Shown: positions 9,519-18,985, numbered from the stretch's first letter. The stretch is DNA of 64,000 nt from Ignavibacteria bacterium (GCA_041649015.1 JBAZNU010000002.1:248001-312000), one strand, 5' to 3'. Notes: generated by a model not told the origin, from the sequence alone. Translations and numbers: made by a program.

Positions 9519-11315
9519 ATGAGTTTTAAAAGTCGTACAAATACTTGCGGTGAATTAAATGATGCTTTTATTGGTCAGGAAGTGACAATTAACGGCTGGG
9601 TTGCAAAGAAAAGAGACCTAGGTGGTCTCTTTTTTATCGATGTAAGAGATCGTTACGGTATTACTCAAATTAAAGTAATGCCAGAAAATATTCTCATTCA
9701 CCAGATAGCAGAAAAACTTGGCAATGAATATGTAATTTCTGTATCTGGTAAAGTCATAAAAAGGGAAAGTGTTAATAAAAACATACCTACAGGTAGTATT
9801 GAAATTGATGTAAGTGAAATACAGATACTTAATGAATCAGACATTACACCATTCGTAGTAGAAGAAGATGTAAGAGCAAGTGAAGATTTACGACTACAAT
9901 ATCGTTATTTGGATCTCAGGCGTAAAAAAGTTCTAGATAATCTTATTCTCCGAAACAATGTCTATCAGATTGTTCATCATTATTTTGCTGAATTTGGTTT
10001 CATCGAAGTTGAAACACCTATTCTGATGAAATCTACTCCCGAAGGTGCTCGGGATTATCTTGTACCATCACGTGTTCATACTGGGAAGTTCTATGCTCTC
10101 CCTCAATCTCCGCAGACGTATAAACAGTTACTCATGGTCTCTGGATTAGATAGGTATGTTCAGATTTGTAAATGTTTTCGTGATGAGGATCTCCGTGCAG
10201 ATAGGCAGCCTGAATTTACACAAATTGATATAGAGATGTCTTTCGTAAAACAGGAAGATGTATTTAAAATTTCAGAGGGATTATTTCGCAAAATATGGTT
10301 TGAAGTTTTAGGATATAACCTCCCCGCTGAATTTCCAAAGCTTACTTATGACGAAGCGATGAATAAATACGGTATTGATAAACCGGATATGCGTATTAAA
10401 AATCTTTTGTTAATTAATGATATTACCCACGTTGTAAAAGATTCAGAATTCAAAGTGTTCAATGATGTAATAAATAATGGAGGTTCAGTATCTTGTATTA
10501 AGATAAACTCTGGCTCATCACATTCAAAAATTGATATAACTCGAAAGATTTCTGATTCTTACGCTGAGTTTGTCAAAAAGTTAGGTTTTTCCGGTATGGC
10601 TTTCATGAAAGTCAATGAAAATGGAGAACTGCAGTCCTCTATCCTTAAGTTTCTTGATGAAAATATTATTAATAAGATGAAGGATTCATTGAGCCTTGTG
10701 AATGGGGATTACGTTTTCATTCTTTCAGGTGAAAGGAAAAAAGTTCTACAAGGACTAGGGCAGCTGCGTACCAAAATTGCTGAAGATTTCAAGTTGCTTG
10801 ATGACAGCAAACACGAATTCGTTTGGATTACGGATTTCCCACTCTTCAATTATGATGAAGAGGAAAAAAGATTTGCAGGTGAACATCATGTCTTCACTTC
10901 ACCTAAAGATGAATTCATGCATTTCCTTGATAGCAAAGATAAAAATGAAATCCTTAGTATTCGTGCTAACTGTTACGACCTTGTATACAACGGTAATGAA
11001 ATTGGAAGCGGTAGTATTAGAATTCATAATAGTGATATTCAAAAAAAAGTATTCAACATAATTGGTCTATCAGATTATGAGTCTAAAGAAAAATTTGGAT
11101 TTATTCTTGAAGCATTCAGATACGGTGCTCCGCCTCACGGTGGGGTTGCATTCGGATTTGATAGACTCGTAGCTATGCTCTGTGGTACAAAATCAATTAG
11201 AGATGTAATAGCTTTTCCAAAAACAGTAAGCGCTTCTTCTCTAATGGATAATTGTCCTAGCGTAGTCCATATAGAACAGCTAAATGAACTCGGTATAGAA
11301 TTAAAGAAAAAGTGA
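9519..11315 (+). CDS. aspS: Aspartyl-tRNA synthetase (bacterial type)
   Basis: 598 residues, normal length for the bacterial type. An N-terminal OB-fold anticodon-binding domain (1-110, with VNGWVAKKRDLGGL in slightly altered form) precedes the class II catalytic core. Motif 2 is visible as FRDEDLRADRQPEFTQID and motif 3 as GGVAFGFDRLVAML. A GAD-type insertion lies between motifs 2 and 3. It charges tRNA-Asp (or tRNA-Asx, if the organism uses the indirect route to Asn-tRNA) in the cytoplasm. It is a housekeeping gene of the left chromosomal flank, apparently monocistronic or loosely linked to ahcY 61 bp downstream. Confidence 0.97.
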   Translation: MSFKSRTNTCGELNDAFIGQEVTINGWVAKKRDLGGLFFIDVRDRYGITQIKVMPENILIHQIAEKLGNEYVISVSGKVIKRESVNKNIPTGSIEIDVSEIQILNESDITPFVVEEDVRASEDLRLQYRYLDLRRKKVLDNLILRNNVYQIVHHYFAEFGFIEVETPILMKSTPEGARDYLVPSRVHTGKFYALPQSPQTYKQLLMVSGLDRYVQICKCFRDEDLRADRQPEFTQIDIEMSFVKQEDVFKISEGLFRKIWFEVLGYNLPAEFPKLTYDEAMNKYGIDKPDMRIKNLLLINDITHVVKDSEFKVFNDVINNGGSVSCIKINSGSSHSKIDITRKISDSYAEFVKKLGFSGMAFMKVNENGELQSSILKFLDENIINKMKDSLSLVNGDYVFILSGERKKVLQGLGQLRTKIAEDFKLLDDSKHEFVWITDFPLFNYDEEEKRFAGEHHVFTSPKDEFMHFLDSKDKNEILSIRANCYDLVYNGNEIGSGSIRIHNSDIQKKVFNIIGLSDYESKEKFGFILEAFRYGAPPHGGVAFGFDRLVAMLCGTKSIRDVIAFPKTVSASSLMDNCPSVVHIEQLNELGIELKKK

Positions 11316-11376
11316 TAAATAAATAAATTTTTTCAAATTAAGAAATATAGTATTTTATTATAATTAAATATATATC

Positions 11377-12651
11377 ATGGCAAAGATTAACAAATTTAAA
11401 GTTAAGGACCTGAAGCTGGCTGCTCAGGGTAGAACAAAAATTGAATGGGCTGAATCGAGAATGCCGGTACTTGCAGCTTTAAGAGCAAAATATAAAATTA
11501 CAAAACCTTTCAAAGGCTTTAAGATTGCAGGTTGCCTCCACGTAACAAAAGAAACTGCTGTTTTGATTAGAACATTTATTGATGCTGGTGCTGAACTCTC
11601 ATGGAGCGGATGTAATCCTCTTTCAACTCAAGACGATGTTGCTGCAGCTTTAGCCGCTGATGGTGTCTCAATATATGCATGGCATGGAATGAATACTAAA
11701 GAATTCTACTGGTGTATTGATAGGACTCTTGATTTCAAACCGCAACTGACTCTTGATGATGGTGCTGACTTAATTTTTACAGTTCATAATAAATATCAGA
11801 ATTTAGTTCCTTCTATAATAGGGGGTACTGAGGAAACTACAACAGGCGTACATAGGTTAAGAAAGATGGCTGAACAAGGTGCATTAAAATATCCTGTTTA
11901 TGCTGTTAATGATTCAGTTACAAAATGGGACTTTGATAACGTTTATGGTACTGGTCAGTCAACTATCGACGGAATATTAAGAGCAACTTCGGTTCTTATA
12001 GCTGGAAAGAATTTTGTAGTAGCTGGTTACGGTCATTGTGGAAGTGGTGTTGCAAATCGTGCAAAAGGTCTCGGTGCATCTACAATTACTACTGAAATAA
12101 AACCAACAGCAGCACTCAAAGCAACTCTTGAGGGACATAGGGTGTTAAAAATGGATGAAGCAGCAAAAGTTGGTGATATTTTCGTCACCGCAACTGGTGT
12201 GAAAGATGTTATCGTAGGAAGACATTTCGCTTCTATGAAAGATGGTGCAATAGTATGTAATACTGGCCATTATGATTGCGAAATTAACCTTACTGATTTG
12301 GAGAAGATGAAGAAATCAAAGAGAACTATAAGACCAAATTGCGAAGAATATTTAATGAAAGATGGAAGAAAAATATATATCTTAGCAAAAGGAAGATTGG
12401 TTAATCTTTCAGCTGCAGAAGGACATCCCTCTGAAGTTATGGATATGTCTTTCGCAAATCAATTTAATGCTCAGCTGGCTCTTGTCTCTTCATACAAAGC
12501 AGGTAAGAAACTTACTCTAGGAGTACACGTATTACCAAGAGAAATGGATGAGCAGATTGCAGGCGTTAAGTTATCTACTATGAACATTAAGATTGATAAG
12601 TTAACAAAGGACCAGATTAAATATAACGAAGATTTTTCCGAAGGAACGTAA
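11377..12651 (+). CDS. ahcY: Adenosylhomocysteinase (S-adenosylhomocysteine hydrolase)
   Basis: 424 residues. Family signatures include the substrate region with KETAVLIRTF, SWSGCNPLSTQDDVAAALA and the NAD-binding Rossmann segment VVAGYGHCGSGVA. The conserved NTGHYDCEI-type and GRLVNLSAAEGHPSEVMD segments are also present. It hydrolyses S-adenosylhomocysteine to adenosine and homocysteine, removing the inhibitory product of SAM-dependent methylation. Its length fits the shorter bacterial/archaeal form without the long insertion of many proteobacterial enzymes. The C-terminus (YNEDFSEGT) differs from the common PxxYRY end. It is the last protein gene before the tRNA-Thr integration site. Confidence 0.96.
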   Translation: MAKINKFKVKDLKLAAQGRTKIEWAESRMPVLAALRAKYKITKPFKGFKIAGCLHVTKETAVLIRTFIDAGAELSWSGCNPLSTQDDVAAALAADGVSIYAWHGMNTKEFYWCIDRTLDFKPQLTLDDGADLIFTVHNKYQNLVPSIIGGTEETTTGVHRLRKMAEQGALKYPVYAVNDSVTKWDFDNVYGTGQSTIDGILRATSVLIAGKNFVVAGYGHCGSGVANRAKGLGASTITTEIKPTAALKATLEGHRVLKMDEAAKVGDIFVTATGVKDVIVGRHFASMKDGAIVCNTGHYDCEINLTDLEKMKKSKRTIRPNCEEYLMKDGRKIYILAKGRLVNLSAAEGHPSEVMDMSFANQFNAQLALVSSYKAGKKLTLGVHVLPREMDEQIAGVKLSTMNIKIDKLTKDQIKYNEDFSEGT

Positions 12652-12665
12652 TATGTAATTTTTAA

Positions 12666-12738
12666 GCTAGCGTAGCTCAGTTGGTAGAGCAGCTGATTCG
12701 TAATCAGCAGGTCGGGGGTTCAAATCCCCCCGCTAGCT
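12666..12738 (+). tRNA. tRNA-Thr (anticodon CGT)
   Basis: A full cloverleaf can be drawn: acceptor GCTAGCG with CGCTAGC, D-stem GCTC with GAGC, anticodon stem GCTGA with TCAGC, loop TTCGTAA (anticodon at 12699-12701), and T-stem GGGGG with CCCCC around TTCAAAT. No CCA is encoded. Its 3' part is the island attachment site: a second copy of this part lies at 60788..60833. The 3' half now in the tRNA was therefore probably brought by the element, and its T-stem is perfectly paired. Confidence 0.95.
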
Positions 12739-12740
12739 CA
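12695..12740 (+). repeat. attL: 3' part of tRNA-Thr, direct repeat with attR
   Basis: This 46-bp segment matches 60788..60833 at 41 of 46 positions. The first 20 bases (anticodon stem/loop into variable loop) are identical, as is the last CGCTAGCTCA. The five differences all fall in the T-arm. The crossover most likely lies in the identical 20-bp block or in the shared TTCAA of the T-loop. Confidence 0.9.
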
Positions 12741-12750
12741 TAGAAAAATA

Positions 12751-12779
12751 AGGGAGTTATAAGCTCCCTTTCTTTTTTC
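12751..12779 (+). terminator. Rho-independent terminator after tRNA-Thr
   Basis: AGGGAG, a short loop and CTCCCT form a hairpin followed by TTCTTTTTT on the plus strand. It ends tRNA-Thr transcription and, because it lies inside attL, belongs to the island. Confidence 0.8.
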
Positions 12780-12784
12780 AAAAA

Positions 12785-12822
12785 ATTCTGGCTACGATTT
12801 GGCTACGATTTGGCTACGATTT
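12785..12822 (+). repeat. Left arm-type repeats: three tandem 11-bp units
   Basis: Three head-to-tail copies of GGCTACGATTT lie at 12790-12800, 12801-12811 and 12812-12822, preceded by ATTCT. Positions 12785-12811 match 60661-60687 near the other island end with one mismatch in 27. Location just inside both att sites suggests arm-type binding sites for the integrase or its accessory protein. Confidence 0.8.
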
Positions 12823-13038
12823 GTATTAGAAGTAAATAGATTGAAATTGATGAAGATTACTTTTTATTGGCTCAAAAAAGGATTGTTAATATAAAACCTA
12901 CTACAGCTCCAGTACACGAACTGAAATAGTGTTGTGAAAGTGAAGGTCAACTTAAATTGTATATGATAAGCCGAAAAAGAATAAAAGAAAAAAACTAAAA
13001 TTTTTTAAAGTTATATAAAAGATTATCAACGAAAGAAT

Positions 13039-15948
13039 TCAATTTGAAGCCCAGACAATTAAATTTTCGCATTTCCCATATTTTATAAATTTATTTGCAG
13101 ATGCTAAAGGATTTTTTAAAGTATCTTCAATTATACTTTTAGATATTCCTGGTTGGACAATAATCATTTTATAGCTTACCGTTTTACTTTTATTATTTAA
13201 AATTGTTCTTACTAAATTAATATCCCCCTTTATAAATTCAGAACCACCACTATTCCGGTTATTAATTTTATTTAACAATAAATCAAAACTTAGCCATTTG
13301 AGAGACTTAACTATTTGACCTGTAACTTCATAAACATCACCTACTCTATTTCCAGGATTTGCTCCCTGAGATGCTTTGCAATGTATAAGTGATATTATTA
13401 TTGAATTATTATCTTCTTTAATATTTACAAAATCTGCAATTTCACCCGATCTATGGTCATAAAAGACAACATCGTAATCATTTGAATTCAAATAGCTTTT
13501 TAAAAAATTATGAATTGATATTTTTCCATTATTTAAATCTCCAAATTCAGCTGTAATATCAACATTTTTTTGATCCCAATCAAAAGGAATTATCTGTTCT
13601 GTATCAAAAATAATATTATCGCTATCGTATCTTGATATTTCTTCATTTGTAATTCTTGAAAAATCGGAAGTAAAAAAACTTATTGGATTATTATTAATAA
13701 ATGTTATAAAATCAATTTCCTCGCGTTCTGAAATAATTGTTATTCTATCAGTATTACTATTTGTTTCCAAAAAATATGGAGTTGAATCTAAATTAAATAT
13801 ATATTTTGAATTAAAATTATCACAATTTATTTCGAATGTAATAATATTATTTAATGTTTCATTTTGAACAATATTAATATCCAACTCAGCTAATAAAGCT
13901 GACTTATTTACTCCATCATTATCTATATACTGAATATTAATAGGGTTTTTAAACACTTTGTCATTCCAAATCGCAGCTATAATACCTTCGGGAATATGAG
14001 TTAACTTTTCTGGTGCTTTTAAGAAATCTATTCGCGTTTGAGTAATGACTTCCGATGAATTAATTAATTTCGTAGATATTGTTTTACACCATTCTATGAA
14101 TGTTGGAATTTGGCTAACCATATTACTCCATATTTTAGACTTACTACTATATCCAATTGTAATATCTTCTCCATCATCAGTGGCTTTGCAAAATATATGG
14201 CCTCTATCAAAAAGGTTACCAATTGTAGGATCAATAGCATTTTCTGCATTTTTACTTGCCATTATTCTATAAGATTCAGTATTACTGTTTAATATTTTAT
14301 TTCTCATTCCAATGTTAAAGAAATTCTGATTTTCTAAGTCATGTAAAACCCTATCAACAATATGAATAGGAAGAGGTTTATAATTTGATATATTAAACTG
14401 ATCAATTATATTTTGATAAATTTTATCTGTTTTTCGGGTAGAATTTATATATAGCAATCTATTTTGTTGATCAAAAAATATTATAAATAAATCATAATTT
14501 GAACTACTGAATATTTCATTTTCGGTCCATTTTGGAAGTAAAATTTCTCTTGTTACATATATAACCGAATTTAAATCAGAACTATAATTTTTATAGATTA
14601 CTTCTAATTGATCATCTAATTCAATATCTAAAGATAAATCAAAATCTTCATTAACCTGATAAACTTTCACATGATGATATACATTAATACCATATAAAGA
14701 TAATTCATCAGTTTTAAAATAAAGCGAATCTGGTGTATTAAATTTGTCCAATGTCTCTCTTATTGTTTCTTCTCTCAAAATTCTTTCTGTACCTAATTCA
14801 ACAATAATATTCTGCCATTCAGAACTCTCTTTATATAATTTGCCTATTTCTGATTTTATATCTTGCGGAATCGCTACAAATTTAGCTTCCCCGATTTCTG
14901 AAGAAGTTGTTCTCGCAAATCTGCCAATAAATTGTAAAGTAACCTCTAATGATTTATGAGGTGAATGTATAGCAGCTATTTTCAGATTAGGAAAATCAAA
15001 TCCCTCTCCTAACATATCAACACATATAATTCCATCTAATGCTCCGGTTTTTAATTTCTCGATTGAATCAAGAATTCTCTTATATGAATGATCAGAGTGT
15101 ATTAATTCTAAATTTAACGAAGTATTATTTTCATAGATGATTTTTAGTTCATTTGCTTTTTTCTTAGAATCAGTTCTAACTACAATAAAATGCTTAAATC
15201 CGTTTTGCTTATCAATCAAAAACAAATTTTCCGTTTTTTTAGCAATAGAAATATCTGGTTCCTCACGAATATTTGTAGTTACCGGATAAAATTTAACTTC
15301 ACCAAAGATTTTATCCTCAATTGCATTTTTAATAGGATAAGTGAATATATATTTTGCTTTTATTTCCTTTTTGTCTCTTCTAAAAGGTGTAGCAGTAAAA
15401 AGAACTATTTTCGCATTTGGAAAAGATGCAGCAATAGATTGCCACGTTTTTGCCGGAAAATGATGAGCTTCATCAATTAAAACTAAATCGAAAAGATCTT
15501 GAGGGGGCTGTGGGATATCTTCATATTCGGGACTGATTGAATTTGGAGTGGCTATTATAACATCAAAATTCCTCAACTCATTCCATTCTTCATCAATTTG
15601 TATCTTATTTTTAATTTCTTTAATATTTGGTTTAATATCATCATCTTCAAATACTTTAATTTCTTTTAATTTTTTCAAATTTTTAAATTCATCATAAATT
15701 TGAGTTCTGACTAATTTATTTCGAGTAAAAACTAATACTCTATGAACACGTAATATATAAGGTGTTAGTATAAGAACAACAGTTTTACCTGAACCTGTAG
15801 GCATAGTTATTAAAGCAGGGGCTTTATTTAAAGTAAAATGAGAGGAAATAGAATGAATTGCTCCAAGTTGAGCTTTTCGCAAGCCTGGTTCTTCCCCATC
15901 TTCAATTGGATATTTTACGAATTGATAGTTTTCTATAAAATGTGACAT
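13039..15948 (-). CDS. DEAD/DEAH-box helicase with C-terminal nuclease-like domain (restriction-type)
   Basis: 969 residues. The N-terminal third is a superfamily 2 helicase: Walker A TMPTGSGKT (48-56), DEAH box (159-162), FTATPFRR, and motif VI-like FIGRFART, as in type I/III restriction helicase subunits. The long middle is unrecognised. The C-terminal region has GEIADFVNI (835-843, with E836 and D839), a hydrophobic strand and HCK (856-858). That arrangement resembles a PD-(D/E)xK nuclease core, with Cys in the third acidic position. It lies 28 bp behind the AbiEii toxin gene on the same strand, so it is probably transcribed with abiE. A defence role is inferred; no methylase or specificity subunit is adjacent. 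Confidence 0.8.
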   Translation of the reverse strand: MSHFIENYQFVKYPIEDGEEPGLRKAQLGAIHSISSHFTLNKAPALITMPTGSGKTVVLILTPYILRVHRVLVFTRNKLVRTQIYDEFKNLKKLKEIKVFEDDDIKPNIKEIKNKIQIDEEWNELRNFDVIIATPNSISPEYEDIPQPPQDLFDLVLIDEAHHFPAKTWQSIAASFPNAKIVLFTATPFRRDKKEIKAKYIFTYPIKNAIEDKIFGEVKFYPVTTNIREEPDISIAKKTENLFLIDKQNGFKHFIVVRTDSKKKANELKIIYENNTSLNLELIHSDHSYKRILDSIEKLKTGALDGIICVDMLGEGFDFPNLKIAAIHSPHKSLEVTLQFIGRFARTTSSEIGEAKFVAIPQDIKSEIGKLYKESSEWQNIIVELGTERILREETIRETLDKFNTPDSLYFKTDELSLYGINVYHHVKVYQVNEDFDLSLDIELDDQLEVIYKNYSSDLNSVIYVTREILLPKWTENEIFSSSNYDLFIIFFDQQNRLLYINSTRKTDKIYQNIIDQFNISNYKPLPIHIVDRVLHDLENQNFFNIGMRNKILNSNTESYRIMASKNAENAIDPTIGNLFDRGHIFCKATDDGEDITIGYSSKSKIWSNMVSQIPTFIEWCKTISTKLINSSEVITQTRIDFLKAPEKLTHIPEGIIAAIWNDKVFKNPINIQYIDNDGVNKSALLAELDINIVQNETLNNIITFEINCDNFNSKYIFNLDSTPYFLETNSNTDRITIISEREEIDFITFINNNPISFFTSDFSRITNEEISRYDSDNIIFDTEQIIPFDWDQKNVDITAEFGDLNNGKISIHNFLKSYLNSNDYDVVFYDHRSGEIADFVNIKEDNNSIIISLIHCKASQGANPGNRVGDVYEVTGQIVKSLKWLSFDLLLNKINNRNSGGSEFIKGDINLVRTILNNKSKTVSYKMIIVQPGISKSIIEDTLKNPLASANKFIKYGKCENLIVWASN

Positions 15949-15976
15949 ATATCGATATTAAAATTTTTTAAAGAAT

Positions 15977-16765
15977 TTATAATAAAGCAAGATAAGTATT
16001 CTTTACATACTCAAATGCTTCTTTTAAATTATAATCAGAACTATTTCGGATTAACGGTGTAATATCATTTTGAAAAATAGGGTCGTCAATTTTAGCACTC
16101 AAATTATCTAAAAATTCCTTTTTTGTAATACTTAAATTTTCATTATTGAGATAAACTTTCAATATTTTGATAGTTATTTCAAATTTAGGTTTTAATTCCC
16201 GTGCAATCCACAGGTCGAATAAATCCCTGCCTTTTCTTCTCTGATATAATGCGCGAAGTTTAGTAGCAAGTAATTCTTCATTAGAAAAAGTTACAATATC
16301 AGCAAAACCAGTAAACCAATCAGATTTACTTTCCAGTTTTAAATTGTTGATTCCATCAACAGCGAAATGCTCTCGTGTGTTAATTTCAATCTTAATTTTC
16401 ATTTTAGGATTTGGCGGGTTTTCTGCATCATAAGAATATATCAAAGTATTATTGCTTTTTGACTTTTTATATTTTGGTGTAGATGGAATTATACGCTTTA
16501 TAATTTTTCTAAGTTCTGTCAAAATAGTTCCAATATCCCCTGCTTTTATCTGCACAAAATCTAAATCTTCAGAATACCGGTAAGGTATTTTAAGAAATAA
16601 CTTATGTAATGCTGTCCCTCCTCTGAATGCTAAATTTTCTGAAATTATTTTACTTGAATATAATTCGATAAGAAGTCTTGATAAAATTAAGTCTTGTTCT
16701 ACGAATTCATCTTGTTGCCAGGGTGAATAAAGTTTCCATTGTTCTATATATGCTTTAGGGAGCAA
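15977..16765 (-). CDS. abiEii: AbiEii/AbiGii-type nucleotidyltransferase toxin
   Basis: 262 residues. It has the DUF1814 signatures: FRGGTALHK (47-55), SEDLDF (65-70, with the DxD metal-binding pair D67 and D69), a Lys-rich segment, and ATKLRALYQRRKGRDLFDLW toward the C-terminus. AbiEii-type toxins transfer nucleotides, with tRNA a known substrate in related MenT enzymes, and arrest growth in type IV toxin-antitoxin systems. The start codon lies within the 3' end of the antitoxin gene (11-bp overlap), which indicates translational coupling. The third gene of the run is the helicase 28 bp downstream. Confidence 0.9.
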   Translation of the reverse strand: MLPKAYIEQWKLYSPWQQDEFVEQDLILSRLLIELYSSKIISENLAFRGGTALHKLFLKIPYRYSEDLDFVQIKAGDIGTILTELRKIIKRIIPSTPKYKKSKSNNTLIYSYDAENPPNPKMKIKIEINTREHFAVDGINNLKLESKSDWFTGFADIVTFSNEELLATKLRALYQRRKGRDLFDLWIARELKPKFEITIKILKVYLNNENLSITKKEFLDNLSAKIDDPIFQNDITPLIRNSSDYNLKEAFEYVKNTYLALL

Positions 16766-17555
16766 TGAAATCCTTCCAATTTACGTTTTCAATTATTTTC
16801 CATTTAATATTTTTATTTCCTGATTTATTTCCAATTCGAGATAGAGGGATATATGAGGTTGCTTTTTTAGAATATTCAAATAGTGGATTAATAAGCTCAT
16901 TAGCTTCAAGTTTTTCGAGAATAAAACCAAGACGCTGAATGTAAGCAACTTCTAAATTATTTTTTAATAAATTTTTAATATCGCTTATTTTTATTTGAGA
17001 AAGTATATCAGAAATTACAAGAATAATATTGCTGATGGTCCCGCTTTCATTTTCGTATTTAATTAAATCATAAGCAGTTAATGCAGGTGAAGAATAATTA
17101 ATATATCCGTAGTTACCTTTCTGCTTAATAATGCAATGTTCAGGAAAATATTTTTTCCTGTGAAAATTAATTCCTTCTAAAATATTTTTAGGAGTATGTA
17201 TCTGTTTATCCACAATAACTTGATATACAAGCGGTCTGTAGTGAGTTGCTCCGTAAAAAGCAGATGCGGATAATAATCCGGCATAGTAATTTATTTCCTT
17301 ATAAGACATTAGTTGATTAATAAAATCGTCCGGCGATATTTTTCCTGAATCTTTTTCAGATGGGGAATATATAGCATAAAACCCTTCGGACAAATTTTTT
17401 ATCAAATTTATGCTAATTGAGTATTTAATATACTGTTTAGCAGCATTAAAATTTTTTCCTTTAAAATTAACCAATTCTTTCATCGAAAAGGATTTTCTGC
17501 CATTTTTAAGGTTAAACTCAATAAAATCAATATTTTCGTTACTATTTTTATCCAT
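16755..17555 (-). CDS. abiEi: AbiEi-family antitoxin/transcriptional repressor
   Basis: 266 residues. An N-terminal winged-helix region (about 10-60) precedes a central domain with INYYAGLLSASAFYGATHY and TPKNILEGINFHRKKYF, typical of AbiEi/type IV antitoxins. AbiEi proteins neutralise the AbiEii toxin and repress their own operon by binding inverted repeats. A symmetric dyad of the right kind lies immediately upstream (17560..17600). The annotated ATG is only a few bases from this dyad and has no clear ribosome-binding site, so the transcript may be almost leaderless. It is the first gene of the abiEi-abiEii-helicase run. Confidence 0.88.
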   Translation of the reverse strand: MDKNSNENIDFIEFNLKNGRKSFSMKELVNFKGKNFNAAKQYIKYSISINLIKNLSEGFYAIYSPSEKDSGKISPDDFINQLMSYKEINYYAGLLSASAFYGATHYRPLVYQVIVDKQIHTPKNILEGINFHRKKYFPEHCIIKQKGNYGYINYSSPALTAYDLIKYENESGTISNIILVISDILSQIKISDIKNLLKNNLEVAYIQRLGFILEKLEANELINPLFEYSKKATSYIPLSRIGNKSGNKNIKWKIIENVNWKDFIAP

Positions 17556-17559
17556 ATAA

Positions 17560-17600
17560 CGTATTAGTCAGGTGTCATTTTTTGACACTTCAATAATACG
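17560..17600. promoter_or_regulatory. Symmetric operator upstream of abiE
   Basis: Two nested inverted repeats share one centre at 17580. The outer pair is CGTATTA (17560-17566) with TAATACG (17594-17600); the inner pair is GTGTCA (17572-17577) with TGACAC (17583-17588). Position directly before abiEi and the known autorepression of AbiE operons point to an AbiEi binding site. Confidence 0.75.
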
Positions 17601-17652
17601 ATATATAAACTTAAAAAGAAAGGAAAATTAAAAATAAATTTTCAAAAATAAT

Positions 17653-17679
17653 AAAAAAGGGGATTTTGAAATCCCCTTT
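17653..17679 (-). terminator. Terminator of the integrase gene
   Basis: An 11-bp stem (AAAGGGGATTT with AAATCCCCTTT, 2-base loop) overlaps the integrase stop codon. On the minus strand it is followed by a run of T. It separates the integrase transcript from the abiE promoter region. Confidence 0.85.
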
Positions 17680-18640
17680 AAGCTATGAGCTGTAAATAAA
17701 TCTGAGTTGTTGATAAGTTAGAATGTCCTAATAAACTCATAATTTCATACAAAGGTTTTCCCTGTTTGGATAGTAGGGAAGCGTAACGGTGTCTTAAGTT
17801 ATGAAATCCCCAGGATTTCTGCCCAAGTGTTTTAACCTTTCTTTCCAGGAACTTCGGTTGTTCAATCCAATTTGGGAAAAGTAATTCATCAGGTTTTAAT
17901 CTAATACGTTTCAGACATTTAGGTCGTGGTATTTTTCGTGGTACTAAATTCGAGTTCTTACTTTTTCTTGTATAAAGAACAACATATTCATCAAAGATAT
18001 CAGAACCTTTTACTTTCAGGGCTTCGTTTATTCTGGCACCGGTTTCGACTATGAAATCAATTAAAAATTTCTGATTATTATCACATATTTTTTTAACTGC
18101 TTCTATGTCTTTATCCTTTGGTATATATTTCAATCTTTTTACTACCGAAAAATGTTTAATTCTATGACAAGGATTTTTTATAGAAAGATCATATTGGTCT
18201 ATAACGTGATTAAAAAGAGCTTTATAAATAGCAAGCATTGCATTAACAACATAGTTATCTTTATTACGTTTTTGAAGTCTTTGGGAAGTCTGCAATAGCA
18301 AATTTTCAATGTCAGCTCGTTTTATGTTCTCAATAGGAATATTCCCTAAAACCTCTAAAATTACCTTATAGTAGCGTTTATTGTCTTTATAGTATGCTTT
18401 ACACTTTTTAGTCTTAACGTAGTCCAGGCGGGCGTTTATAGCCTCCAGAAGTGTGATTGAGGTAGTTTCGGAGTCCAAATCACGGGCTTTTCTAGATACT
18501 TCATCAAATTTCCTGTTTTCGGCTCTTTTTGCTTCGGCTTTGGAAATATAGATGCATTTAGAGATATAGGTTTTTCCTGAATATGAAAATTTGTACCAGT
18601 ATTTAATACCTGTTTTAAGTTTACGGGAATATTGGCTCAT
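17678..18640 (-). CDS. int: Tyrosine recombinase (island integrase)
   Basis: 320 residues. An N-terminal AP2-like arm-binding domain (about 1-60) and a SAM-like core-binding domain (60-165) precede the catalytic domain. Catalytic residues are visible: R203 in ETGARINEAL, K228 in TRKSKN, H280-x-x-R283 in FHNLRHRYAS, H306 in LLGHSNLSTTQ and the nucleophile Y315 near the end. It should integrate and excise the island at tRNA-Thr by strand exchange through a phosphotyrosine intermediate. It lies 5 kb from attL and not at the very end. Its start overlaps the preceding 73-residue gene by 4 bp. Its arm domain would be expected to bind the 11-bp repeats near both ends. Confidence 0.95.
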   Translation of the reverse strand: MSQYSRKLKTGIKYWYKFSYSGKTYISKCIYISKAEAKRAENRKFDEVSRKARDLDSETTSITLLEAINARLDYVKTKKCKAYYKDNKRYYKVILEVLGNIPIENIKRADIENLLLQTSQRLQKRNKDNYVVNAMLAIYKALFNHVIDQYDLSIKNPCHRIKHFSVVKRLKYIPKDKDIEAVKKICDNNQKFLIDFIVETGARINEALKVKGSDIFDEYVVLYTRKSKNSNLVPRKIPRPKCLKRIRLKPDELLFPNWIEQPKFLERKVKTLGQKSWGFHNLRHRYASLLSKQGKPLYEIMSLLGHSNLSTTQIYLQLIA

Positions 18641-18858
18641 TTTTTACCTCTTTTCTTTAGTTTTTTATTTACCTTTTCAGTAATACAGTCAGTTAATGCT
18701 TCATATAATTGGCGGTTAATACTTAAAGTGTTTCTAAGTTTAAATTCCAAAACATCTATGTCTTTAGCAAAAGTCGGGATTTTCACTATTACAGGGTGAA
18801 AGACAATATTCTCTTCTTCTTCCTTATAGTAATATTCTTGTATTTCTAAATGTAGCAT
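18637..18858 (-). CDS. Small unknown protein coupled to the integrase
   Basis: 73 residues, not recognised. It is acidic in the first third (YYYKEEEENIVFHPVIVKI) and basic at the C-terminus (KKLKKRGKK), with no membrane segment. A strong ribosome-binding site (AAAGGAG) precedes the ATG. Its stop overlaps the integrase start by 4 bp (ATGA), so the two are translationally coupled. It may modulate integrase or bind DNA through its basic tail; that is only a guess from position. Confidence 0.75.
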   Translation of the reverse strand: MLHLEIQEYYYKEEEENIVFHPVIVKIPTFAKDIDVLEFKLRNTLSINRQLYEALTDCITEKVNKKLKKRGKK

Positions 18859-18985
18859 TTTATTCTCCTTTCAGTTTTTATTTTAATAAACTATTTTTGT
18901 TTGTGGTAAAAATTTGGTTGTTTATGTGTGATGGTGGCGTGGATAGCTTTTGAAAAAATAAAAGGGTGTTGGGTAAGGAATCGTT

